This document shows positions 1 through 7,380 of a stretch of DNA of 64,000 nt, piece after piece. The notes beneath the pieces are model-generated. The model did no database searches, was not told the origin of the DNA, and saw nothing but the letters and a program-made list of their open reading frames with translations. A program made the position numbers and the translations under genes. The stretch covers positions 8,442,744-8,506,743 of the forward strand of contig NC_019892.1 of NCBI RefSeq assembly GCF_000242455.2, given 5' to 3'. Origin of the DNA: Singulisphaera acidiphila DSM 18658 (GTDB lineage Bacteria; Planctomycetota; Planctomycetia; Isosphaerales; Isosphaeraceae). Numbering within the stretch: position 1 is the stretch's first letter; every line of letters begins with the position of its first letter.

Positions 1-2
1 GC

Positions 3-1376
3 GACTTCTATGCCATGAAGGCGCTTTTTGACCCGCTTGTGCTGAGGAAAGTCACCCTCGCCACCGCCGCCGAGGTCGTCGCCGCCGGGCGGGCGACTGA
101 CGAGGTCGACAAGAGGCGGGCGGCGATCGAAGGGCCCATCGAGGCCCTGGTCGCCCCCTACCGGGCGAGGCTCCGCGAGGATCGTATCGCCATGCTCCCG
201 GCCGACGTCCAGGCCGTCATTCGGAAGCCCGAACCGGTCCGCACGGCCGCCGAGCAGAAGATCGCCGACAACTATTTCCCGGTACTCCGGATCGACACCG
301 GCAACATCGAGGCGACCCTATCCGAGGCCGATCGGCGTACCTACCGCGACTTGCAGGAGAAGCTCTCCCGAGTCGGCGACCGACGAGGCACGTCTCTCCC
401 GGCGTTCTGGACCGTGGAGGTCGACCCGAAAAAAGCTTCGGAAAAGAGCTACGTCCTGACCAGCGGCGACCCTGACCGGCCCGAACCGGAGAACGAGGTT
501 GCCCCCGGCTGGCCGTTCGCCCCGGCGAGGGTCGAATTCCGAGAAGGGAGGGTCGAGGCCTTCTCCGACTGGCTAACGGCAGCCGAGAACCCGATGTTCG
601 CCCGGGTGGCCGTGAACCGGCTCTGGCAATGGCACTTCGGCGAGGGCTTGCACAAGACCCCGAGCGACTTCGGGATCATGAGCGAGTCGCCGAACCATCC
701 GCACCTCCTGGACTGGCTGGCCGCCGAATTCGTCGCCCGCGATTTCCGGATGAAAGAAATCCACCGGCTGATCGTCACCTCGGATGTCTACAAGCTGGCC
801 TCGGAGGTCGACCCGAGCCGTTCGGCGGCCGAGATGGCGGCCGACCCGGAAAACGCCCGCCTTTGGCATTTCCCCCTCCGTCGCCTCGAGGCCGAGCCGA
901 TCTGGGATGCAGTCTTCTTCGCGGCCAGGGACCTGGATGTCACGGTCGGCGGGCCGTCGTTCGACGTGGGGGAGCGCCGGGGTAGACGAGGGCCCGCCCG
1001 CCGAGGGGCCTTCATGATTCGCGGCTATGCGACCAACCGGGACGTCGTGCCGAACTTCCTCCAGGCGTTCGACGTCGATGACGGCCGCGCTCCTTGTCCC
1101 CTCCGCACCCGAACCGTGACCGCACCGCAGGCCCTGTTCCTGATGAACAGCGAGGTCATCGACGGGGCTACCGCGAAATTCGCCGAGCGGCTGAAGCAAG
1201 AGTCCGGCGGCGACCTCGGCGTGGCGGTCAACCTCGGTTACCGGGTGGCCGTCGCCCGCCCCCCTTCGGCGAGGGAACGGGACGTCGCCCTGGAGTACTT
1301 GCAGGGGGATGCGGCTCGGCTCAAGGGCTTCGCTTGGCTGCTGTTCAACCTGGACGAGTTCCTTTACGCGAGGTGA
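3..1376 (+). CDS. DUF1549/DUF1553 (PSD1-type) protein, C-terminal part
   Basis: The reading frame is already open at the window edge and its first residues (DFYAMKALFDPL) are the stretch that normally follows the CHDHKFDPI haem-binding segment of planctomycete PSD1 proteins, so the 5' part lies outside the window and the ATG at 15 is internal. What remains is a short linker and the whole DUF1553 domain, with the family signature VNRLWQWHFGEGL at about residue 200, the segment LLDWLAAEF, and a C-terminus ending NLDEFLYAR. Members are usually exported and encoded directly before a DUF1501 gene, as here (stop 1376, next ATG 1383). The biochemical role is not established; the cytochrome-like N-terminus of full-length relatives suggests redox or polysaccharide-linked work outside the cytoplasm. 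Confidence 0.9.
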   Translation, partial: DFYAMKALFDPLVLRKVTLATAAEVVAAGRATDEVDKRRAAIEGPIEALVAPYRARLREDRIAMLPADVQAVIRKPEPVRTAAEQKIADNYFPVLRIDTGNIEATLSEADRRTYRDLQEKLSRVGDRRGTSLPAFWTVEVDPKKASEKSYVLTSGDPDRPEPENEVAPGWPFAPARVEFREGRVEAFSDWLTAAENPMFARVAVNRLWQWHFGEGLHKTPSDFGIMSESPNHPHLLDWLAAEFVARDFRMKEIHRLIVTSDVYKLASEVDPSRSAAEMAADPENARLWHFPLRRLEAEPIWDAVFFAARDLDVTVGGPSFDVGERRGRRGPARRGAFMIRGYATNRDVVPNFLQAFDVDDGRAPCPLRTRTVTAPQALFLMNSEVIDGATAKFAERLKQESGGDLGVAVNLGYRVAVARPPSARERDVALEYLQGDAARLKGFAWLLFNLDEFLYAR

Positions 1377-1382
1377 TCCGGC

Positions 1383-2783
1383 ATGGGTGGTCCGCTCTTC
1401 CCTTGCGGCCGAGTCTCTCGACGCGGATTCCTGCATCAGGCCGGCGGCGGCTTCTTCGGAGTCGCGATGGGCGCGCTCTGGGCCGAGGCGGGCGAGATCC
1501 AGGACGCGGACCTGCATGGGCCGCACTTCCCGCCTCGTGCGAAGTCGGTCATCTTTCTGTTCATGTGCGGCGGCGTCAGCCACATCGACACCTTCGACCC
1601 GAAGGACAACAAATGGGCGGGCAAGCTGATCGACGCAGTCGGCTTCGGCGACAACAACGCGGCGATGCGCCGGCCGGTCATCGCCTGCCACCGGACGTTT
1701 ACCCGGCACGGGCAATCGGGAATTCCGGTCTCGGACTGGTTCCCCCACGTCGGGGGCGTGATCGATGAAGTCGCCGTGGTCCGCTCGATGTGGTGCCACG
1801 AGGGGAATCACTTCCCGGCCGTGATCGAGACTTGCACCGGACACCGGGGCCGCGCTTTCGACCACCCGACCTTCGGAAGCTGGGTCTCCTACGCGCTCGG
1901 GACAGCCAACAAGAACCTGCCGACGTTCGTGAACCTCGGCCGGGCGTCCTCGCCCGTCCAGTTGACCGGCGGCTACCTCGGCGCAGGGGCGGCGGCCACC
2001 CCGTTCCAGCCGGGGGAGACCCCGATCCCAAACCTCAAGCCGCCCCGAGGCGGGACCGCCGCCGAGCGCGACCGGCAGTTGCAGGCGCTCCAGGAGCTGA
2101 ATCGCGAGTTCCGGGAGCATCACGCGATCGAGTCCGACATCGCGGCTCGCGCCGGGGCCTACGAACTGGCCGCCCGGATGCAACTCGCCGCACCGAAGGT
2201 CGTCGACCTGTCCGGCGAGCCCCAGCATGTCAAGGAGCTTTACGGGATCGGCGAGCCCGCGACCGATGACTTTGGCCGACAGCTCCTGCTCGCGCGCCGA
2301 CTCTCGGAGCAGGGCGTCCGGTTCGTCCAGGTCTGCCACGCCGGTGGCGGCAATGGCGGCTGGGACGCGCACGGCGATATCGAGACCCACGGCCCGCTCT
2401 GCCGGGCCACCGACAAACCGATCGCCGGGCTGATCCGCGACCTCAAGCAACGAGGCCTGCTCGACGAAACCCTGGTCGTCTGGTCCAGCGAGTTCGGCCG
2501 AAGTCCCTGGTCGCAGAACACGACCGGGCGCGACCACAACCCCAGGGGTTACACCGCCTGGATGGCCGGCGGAGGGGTCAAGGGCGGAGTCGTCCACGGG
2601 GCCACCGACGACGTCGGCTATAAGGCGGTCGAGGCCCCCCACTACTACAGCGACCTGCATGCCACGATCCTCCATCAGCTGGGCCTCGATCACGCCAAGA
2701 TGGAGATCGAAGTCCTCGGCCGGACCATGCGGCTGGTCGAGAAGGAAGAAGGCAAGGGGCCGATCCGGGCGATCCTGGGCTGA
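1383..2783 (+). CDS. DUF1501 family protein (Tat-exported)
   Basis: A 466-residue DUF1501 protein of the sulfatase/alkaline-phosphatase-like fold. The N-terminus carries a twin-arginine signal (SRRGFLHQAGGGFFG, about residues 12-26), so export through Tat is likely. Family segments are visible in order: FLFMCGGVSHIDTFDPK near residue 60, GGNGGWDAHGDIETH near 320, ETLVVWSSEFGRSPW near 365, GRDHNP and the HATILHQLGLDH block near the C-terminus. It starts 6 bp after the stop of the upstream PSD1 gene, so the two are almost certainly cotranscribed. Substrate unknown. Translation ends 51 bp before the 3' end of the oppositely oriented group II intron. Confidence 0.93.
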   Translation: MGGPLFPCGRVSRRGFLHQAGGGFFGVAMGALWAEAGEIQDADLHGPHFPPRAKSVIFLFMCGGVSHIDTFDPKDNKWAGKLIDAVGFGDNNAAMRRPVIACHRTFTRHGQSGIPVSDWFPHVGGVIDEVAVVRSMWCHEGNHFPAVIETCTGHRGRAFDHPTFGSWVSYALGTANKNLPTFVNLGRASSPVQLTGGYLGAGAAATPFQPGETPIPNLKPPRGGTAAERDRQLQALQELNREFREHHAIESDIAARAGAYELAARMQLAAPKVVDLSGEPQHVKELYGIGEPATDDFGRQLLLARRLSEQGVRFVQVCHAGGGNGGWDAHGDIETHGPLCRATDKPIAGLIRDLKQRGLLDETLVVWSSEFGRSPWSQNTTGRDHNPRGYTAWMAGGGVKGGVVHGATDDVGYKAVEAPHYYSDLHATILHQLGLDHAKMEIEVLGRTMRLVEKEEGKGPIRAILG

Positions 2784-2890
2784 CTGCTTTGCGGCTCATG
2801 TCTCTCACAGACAAGGGGTTGGATGACACGCAAAGTAGAGTCGAGGGGTGGAGCGGTGGCTGACGCTCCGTTTCCACTCCCCCGCTCATC

Positions 2891-2923
2891 GAACCGGACG
2901 GGCCATTTTCTGGCATCCGGCTC
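2891..2923 (-). ncRNA. Domain V of the outer group II intron
   Basis: On the minus strand this 33-nt segment begins GAGCCGGATG and ends CGTCCGGTTC, forming the short catalytic hairpin of group II introns with the AGC triad at the base. It lies 12 nt after the outer reverse transcriptase stop (2936-2938) and is followed by a domain VI stem and the 3' end at 2835. Confidence 0.85.
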
Positions 2924-2935
2924 TCGGACAAGAAC

Positions 2936-3456
2936 TCACGCTTTCGCCCACGGAAGGCTTCGGGGTCGGTCGCTCAAGCGGACCAGGCCCAGCACGTCGT
3001 GCAGGTACTGATCGGGGAACCGTGACGTCCCCCGACTCTTCAGCTTGTGCTTCCGCCGAAGCCACTGGCGGAGCCGATCCCGCGCGTGGCGGTCCACGGC
3101 TCGATACGCGGGACTGACCGGGCCGAGACAGAAATAGTTCGACCAACCCAAAAGCATCCGGTTCAGTCGGGCCACTCGGTCTTCGACGTCCGTCCAGAAC
3201 CATCTCCGGCTCGTCTGGTCGCTGATCTCCCGTTTCAGGCGGTCGATCTTCTTCGCCGAGGGACGCGTCCCGATGTAGGACTGGCCCGTCTTCGGCGACC
3301 AGCATCGCCCGATCGTATACCCCAGGAAGTCGAACGTTTCCTCAGGGACACGGCACAACCGCGTCTTCGTCTCGTTCACCGTCAGCCGCAGCTTCAACAT
3401 CATGCTCCGCATCGTGGCCATCGCTTCGGCAGCGGTGCCACGACAGCAGATCACAA
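2936..3456 (-). CDS. Outer group II intron reverse transcriptase/maturase, second coding segment
   Basis: This segment supplies residues 269-441 of the outer intron-encoded protein. It begins in the middle of the codon that follows the YADD motif (FVICCRGTAAEAM after splicing) and runs through the end of the RT domain (FDFLGYTIG), then the thumb/maturase X domain (LNRMLLGWSNYF) to a stop at 2936. No HNH endonuclease domain follows, so mobility by an endonuclease-independent route is likely. It joins in frame to 5401-6205: 805 + 521 nt = 442 codons including the stop. Without splicing of the inner intron the protein would lack its maturase domain and be inactive. Confidence 0.88.
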
Positions 3457-3496
3457 GTCGAGTAGCCCGGGGGAATTGCACCCCCAGGCCCTCTCG

Positions 3497-3530
3497 GATC
3501 CGGACGGGAGGCTCTCGCCTCATCCGGCTC
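3497..3530 (-). ncRNA. Domain V of the inner group II intron
   Basis: A 34-nt hairpin starting GAGCCGGATG and ending CGTCCGGATC on the minus strand, with a GAGA-type loop. It abuts the stop codon of the inner reverse transcriptase (3531-3533), the usual order for bacterial introns whose protein is encoded in domain IV. It differs clearly in its middle from the outer intron's domain V, so the two introns are not recent copies of each other. Confidence 0.88.
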
Positions 3531-4784
3531 TTATGATCCAGTCGCTGGTCGAATCCCGATCTGCCAGAGAACCAGCAGATTCGGATCGCGTCGCGCCACT
3601 TGACCCAGCCAGTGGGCTGCGTTGATGGAGTGACGCCTCAACCGTTTGTATTTCCGCTGCGCCCATTTGACCAAGACACGCTCCAGGTGTCGGAGAACCG
3701 GAGTGAGCGCCGACCGGTAAAACCGACCGTAGTAGTTCACCCACCCTCGTACCGAAGGATTCACAAGCCCCGCGATCTCCTCCAGAGACTGATTGTTCCG
3801 GATGGCGGCCAGCCGCCAGTCTCGGATCGTCTCGCGGATCGCATTGGCGGCCTTGTGGCTGATCGCTGGGATGAAGCTCACGAAGAACTTCCCCCATCGA
3901 TTCTTGGCCCGCCGGGGCCGAAAGGTGTAGCCGAGGAAGTCGAACTTGATGTGTTCATGCTGGCCCCTCCGGTCATCGTCCTGGCAGTACACGATCTTGG
4001 TCTTCTCAGGGTGAAGCTCAAGACGGCACTCCTTCAGACGTGCCCGGACCGCTTCGAGCACGTGTTCCGCTTGAGCCCGGCTCTTCGCGTGAATGATCAC
4101 ATCGTCCGCATAACGCGCGAAGTGGATGTCCGGAAAGCTCCGGGCCATCCAGAGATCGAACGCATAGTGCATGAAGAGATTGGCCAACAAGGGCGAAACA
4201 ATCGACCCCTGGGGCGAGCCCTTCGTACGCTCTTCTCGACGACCGTCCTGCTTCTGAACGGGGGCTTTCAGCCACCGCTCGATGTACAGCAGGACCCATG
4301 GTTCGTTCACGTGATGACAGACTGCCTTCATGACTAGTTCATGATCGAGATTGTCAAAGAAACCTTTGATATCCAGATCAATCACCCAGTCGGACCGCCA
4401 GCACCGCTCCCGCGCGGCGGCCACCGCATCCAGCGCCGATCGTCCGGGTCGATACCCGTAGGAGTCGGGATGGAAGTGCGGCTCCACCAGCGGCTCCAGA
4501 TGCATCTTGACGACCATCTGAGCCACGCGATCGCCGACCGTGGGAATCCCCAGCGGCCTTGAACCCCCATCGGCTTTCGGGATCTCCACGAGCCGCACCG
4601 GCGGTGGAAAGTAGCTGCCCGAGGACATCCGATTCCAGATCTTGTAGAGGTTACCCTTCAAGTCGGTCTCGAACGCCTCGATCGACTGCCCGTCCACCCC
4701 GGCCGCCCCGTGGTTCGCCTTGACCTTCAGGTAGGCCTCGTAGACCACCTGTTTGGAAATCGCGTAAGGCTTCGCTTCAGGCAT
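3531..4784 (-). CDS. ltrA: Inner group II intron reverse transcriptase/maturase
   Basis: A 417-residue intron-encoded protein starting at MPEAKPYAISK (ATG 4784-4782), preceded by a good ribosome site (GGGAGG, 5 nt before the ATG). RT blocks are complete: GAAGVDG near residue 28, RPLGIPTVGDRVAQ near 78, SYGYRPGRSALDAV near 108, KGSPQGSIVSPLLAN near 190 and the catalytic YADD at 225-228. The thumb and maturase X domain follow (FDFLGYTFRPR; RGWVNYYGRFY). There is no HNH nuclease domain. It should help splicing of the inner intron and reverse-transcribe it. A longer frame exists upstream to 4898, but it lacks family similarity there. Confidence 0.92.
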   Translation of the reverse strand: MPEAKPYAISKQVVYEAYLKVKANHGAAGVDGQSIEAFETDLKGNLYKIWNRMSSGSYFPPPVRLVEIPKADGGSRPLGIPTVGDRVAQMVVKMHLEPLVEPHFHPDSYGYRPGRSALDAVAAARERCWRSDWVIDLDIKGFFDNLDHELVMKAVCHHVNEPWVLLYIERWLKAPVQKQDGRREERTKGSPQGSIVSPLLANLFMHYAFDLWMARSFPDIHFARYADDVIIHAKSRAQAEHVLEAVRARLKECRLELHPEKTKIVYCQDDDRRGQHEHIKFDFLGYTFRPRRAKNRWGKFFVSFIPAISHKAANAIRETIRDWRLAAIRNNQSLEEIAGLVNPSVRGWVNYYGRFYRSALTPVLRHLERVLVKWAQRKYKRLRRHSINAAHWLGQVARRDPNLLVLWQIGIRPATGS

Positions 4785-4877
4785 CGGTTCCTCCCATCGC
4801 TGGTTGACTTTTGCCTCTCGCGTGGGCCTTGACGCACGACTTCGCTTCCGGCATGAATTCCTCCCATCGCTGGTTGA
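4770..4877 (-). repeat. 70-bp-period duplication of the RBS/start region of the inner RT
   Basis: The segments 4770-4807 and 4840-4877 are near-identical (about 33 of 38 positions), with a 70-bp period. Each copy holds the ribosome site GGGAGG followed by an ATG and the codons for MPEAK. The downstream copy (ATG 4784) starts the reverse transcriptase; the upstream copy (ATG 4854) starts a short overlapping reading frame. Because 70 is not a multiple of 3, the two starts are in different frames. Confidence 0.85.
4777..4854 (-). CDS. Possible 25-codon leader peptide of the inner RT
   Basis: The upstream duplicated start (ATG 4854-4852, with its own GGGAGG site) opens a 25-codon frame that begins MPEAKSCVKA and ends at a TGA (4779-4777). 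That stop lies 3 nt beyond the ATG of the reverse transcriptase (GATGCCTGA), so the two frames overlap. Such an overlap could couple RT translation to the leader or reduce it by competition. No homology is expected beyond the duplicated start; expression is not shown. Confidence 0.4.
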   Translation of the reverse strand: MPEAKSCVKAHARGKSQPAMGGTDA

Positions 4878-5400
4878 TCCATCCCTTGGCTGAACCATTC
4901 AACCCCTTCGCTCCACCCGCATTACCAGGCTTCAACGCTACTACGGGTTGATCCGCCCCTGTGCCACGCATCGGGACTTTGACCTCGTGGGGCCTCCACT
5001 TGGGCATCTCCCTTGGCATCGTGACGACAGGTTCCCACGTTCCCCGCGAGAGCCTGAACCGAGCTCGCGCCACCTTTACGCCGGTCACCATCAAGGCCGT
5101 AAGCAGGTCCCGCCTTGACTGCATCCCAGGCCAACGACTGGAGCCTGGTTTCGATGACGTCCCTACGCTTTCGACGCCTCATCGGTGGTTCACTTGCGTT
5201 CGCCTTCTCGGTTCTTATCTGACCGGTTCAGACCGGCCTTTTCCCGAACGCTCACGACCAGGACTCTTAATCCAAGCCGCTTCGGGTGATTTGGAATCTG
5301 GTCCTGCAACCCGATCCCGAGGGACCTACCCTCATCTCTCACGCAGCATGGCGTTCCGGGACGCTCCTGAAAGTCGTCCTTTCACACCTTCGTGGCGCAC

Positions 5401-6205
5401 AGTCATCCGCATAGTTGACGACATGAGCGTCGAGCCGTTGTTCGTGTCCGAGGAGCTTCCAGCCCACAATGAACCGACGCATATAAATGTTAGCGAGTAA
5501 CGGTGACAGAGGAGACCCTTGCGGGCTGCCCCGGCCCTCATCCTTGTTCCGAGTCGTTCGGCGCGTCCGACCCCGATCGTCGGTCTCTTCCACCGGGGCC
5601 ACCAGCCACATCTTGATCAGCCCCAGGAGGTGCCGGTCGCTGATGCGTCGTGACAGCGATTTCAGGAGCTCCGAGTGCGGGATACTGTCGAAATAGCCGG
5701 ACAAATCGGCGTCCACCACATCATTATGCCCCATGCTCACATGCCCATGGACCTGCCTCACAGCGTCCAGGGCACTGCGGCCCGCCCGGTAAGCGTGTTG
5801 TTCCGGAGGCAGGTCGGCCTCGAAGATCGGCTCCAAGACCAGAACCACCGCCATCTGCACCACGCGGTCCCGGATCGTTGCGATCCCCAGCGGCCTTTGC
5901 TTCCCATCCGGTTTAGGGATCAGGACGCGGCGCACTGGAGACGGTTGATACGTACGATCCCTCACCTCGGTCGTCAGTTCGTCGAGCCATCGGTCGCGGC
6001 CGTACGCCTCAATGTCCTCGAAGGTCTGGCCGTCCACCCCCGGGGCGCCGTCGTTGGAGCGACAACGCAGGTAGGCAAACTCCAGGATATCCTGCCGATA
6101 CACCTTGTCGTACAACCGATAAAACCGATACCCCGGCGATTCCTTCGCTTTGGCATGCAGCGTCGTCTGGAGTTTCTGAACCTTCGGTGGAGGTGTGAGG
6201 CTCAT
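5401..6205 (-). CDS. Outer group II intron reverse transcriptase/maturase, first coding segment
   Basis: Residues 1-268 plus one base of the next codon of a 441-residue group II intron protein. The start ATG (6205-6203) has a GGGAG ribosome site. RT blocks are in order: NDGAPGVDGQ near residue 51, RPLGIATIRDRVVQ near 104, EQHAYRAGRSALDAV near 135, GRGSPQGSPLSPLLAN near 224 and NYADD at 264-268. Reading on without splicing gives an unrelated tail (CAPRRCERTT) that stops at 5339, so the genomic frame looks truncated. Removing 3457-5400 restores the frame. The protein belongs to the intron RTs without HNH domain and differs in sequence from the inner RT. Confidence 0.88.
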
Positions 6206-6785
6206 GCCAATCTCCCGGCTCTCATGCTCTTTGTGACGCTGGTCTTGAACTCAGGCCCCTTCCCTCGACCGGCGTTACCCGGCGTCCACGGTAGTACGGG
6301 CCTGTCCGCCACCCCAGTCGGCCCGGCCAGTCCCTCGCGGGCGTCCGGTTGGAGGTCACGCGCCTCCGCCAAGTGGGGTTTCCCGTGTTGCAGGCGTCTC
6401 CCGTTTGTCGACATGCCGTTGCCATTACCCCGGTGGGATCGCTGGGTCAGATCGCTCATGGGACGGCCTATTCCACCCGTTTCCCTGTTCATCAGCGACG
6501 ACGGCCTTCCCCGATGTATTGGCGGGTCGGCTCCCACGTTAAACCTTTCGAGGCCTGCTCAGCATTCACTCGCGTTACGGCCTGTCGACTCGCTGCGCCG
6601 CCAGGCGGCACATTTGTCTCGAAGGCTCCGACGGCTTCGTTACCTCCACCGCCGCTCCGATAGCTTCCGGCCGGAGCGATTCAGTTGGCCGGGCGGGACT
6701 TGCACCCGCTGGGAAGACACTGCCTTATCACGGCGCACAATACAATATCCATTAAAAATATTCGACAATAAATCGGGACACCACA

Positions 6786-7259
6786 TTGTGTCACAAAAAA
6801 TTGCAAATTACTTTCCGAACATTATTGATCGTCGTCCTACTGATTGCATTCGTGCTCAAAGGCTACATCCTGAGCCGCCGATCCATTGACTTTGCCGCGA
6901 AGGCCTTTGAACACCGCGCTCGCGAATTTACCTGGCGACTCACTCGCCATTCTCATGTGAGAGCTCGACACAACGGCAATTCCCGACATTCTCCTGTTCC
7001 ACAAGATTCAAGAAACGCTATACTTTCACAAATTATTGAACATGAGAATGCGTTATACCGCAAATACCGCCGAGCCATGTACTTTCCGTGGCTTCCGGTC
7101 AGTCCCAATCCTATGCCATCCCCTATTCGCTTACATGAAGAAACGGCGAGCGTACATCCCCGACGACCAAGAACAACAGCGAGAGAGACAGTGGGGCACA
7201 AGTACGCGGATGGAGAAATCCAACGACTGGGCGGTGTCGGAACGTTGCAAGCACCGTAG
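6786..7259 (+). CDS. Small planctomycete membrane protein, unknown function
   Basis: About 157 residues with an N-terminal membrane segment (LLIVVLLIAFVLKG, about 13-26), a His/Arg-rich middle and a conserved-looking end, HENALYRKYRRAMYFPWLPV near residues 90-110. I know this 'KYxxAxxxPWLPVxPxPP' ending from small planctomycete proteins with no known function, which is why I accept the frame although it starts with TTG and has no clear ribosome site. A start at a later TTG is possible. The outer group II intron sits 47 bp upstream in the opposite orientation, probably between this gene and its promoter. Confidence 0.55.
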   Translation: MCHKKLQITFRTLLIVVLLIAFVLKGYILSRRSIDFAAKAFEHRAREFTWRLTRHSHVRARHNGNSRHSPVPQDSRNAILSQIIEHENALYRKYRRAMYFPWLPVSPNPMPSPIRLHEETASVHPRRPRTTARETVGHKYADGEIQRLGGVGTLQAP

Positions 7260-7380
7260 AATGAGTGGGTCGCCGGAGGATGGCTTGAACTCAAGGGCGG
7301 GCGCACCAACAGGCGAGCGCCTGGGATTTTTTTCAGCGCCCCTCCTTGTCTCAAGAGAGAGGTAGGACAGGCCGCTGGAG

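Larger units (their letters stand above)
3457..5400 (-). mobile_element. Inner group II intron, inserted in the outer intron's RT gene
   Basis: A complete 1944-nt group II intron on the minus strand. It starts at 5400 with GTGCGCC and ends at 3457 with CTACTCGAC. It has a long 5' ribozyme part (5400 to about 4860), its own reverse transcriptase (3531-4784), domain V at 3497-3530 and a domain VI hairpin (GCCTGGGGG / CCCCCGGGC arms). The flanking outer-RT sequence reads GATGACT before the intron and TTGTGATC after it; joining them gives codons GAC-TTT-GTG (D-F-V), restoring the motif YADDFVICC without loss or gain of a base. That exact repair is strong evidence for both boundaries and for recent insertion. 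Confidence 0.92.
2835..6738 (-). mobile_element. Outer group II intron, interrupted by a second intron (twintron)
   Basis: On the minus strand the element starts at 6738 with the group II 5' consensus GTGCGCC and ends at 2835 with CTCGACTCTAC, a typical 3' end. Between them lie about 530 nt of domain I-IV RNA, the reverse transcriptase gene, a domain V hairpin at 2891-2923 and a domain VI hairpin. The inner element 3457-5400 lies within the reverse transcriptase gene. Without it the outer intron is 1960 nt, close to the 1944 nt of the inner one. The empty site would join DNA 51 bp downstream of the DUF1501 stop to the AT-rich DNA before the gene at 6786, so no protein gene outside the intron is broken. 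Boundaries are inferred from consensus, not from RNA data. Confidence 0.88.

Noticed and set aside
573-2693. A 706-codon open frame on the minus strand
   Set aside because: It lies antisense to the PSD1 and DUF1501 genes, has no domain features and arises from third-position GC bias.
5339-5400. The genomic end of the outer RT frame (tail CAPRRCERTT) as a true truncated protein
   Set aside because: The tail is the 5' end of the inner intron; splicing restores the normal continuation.
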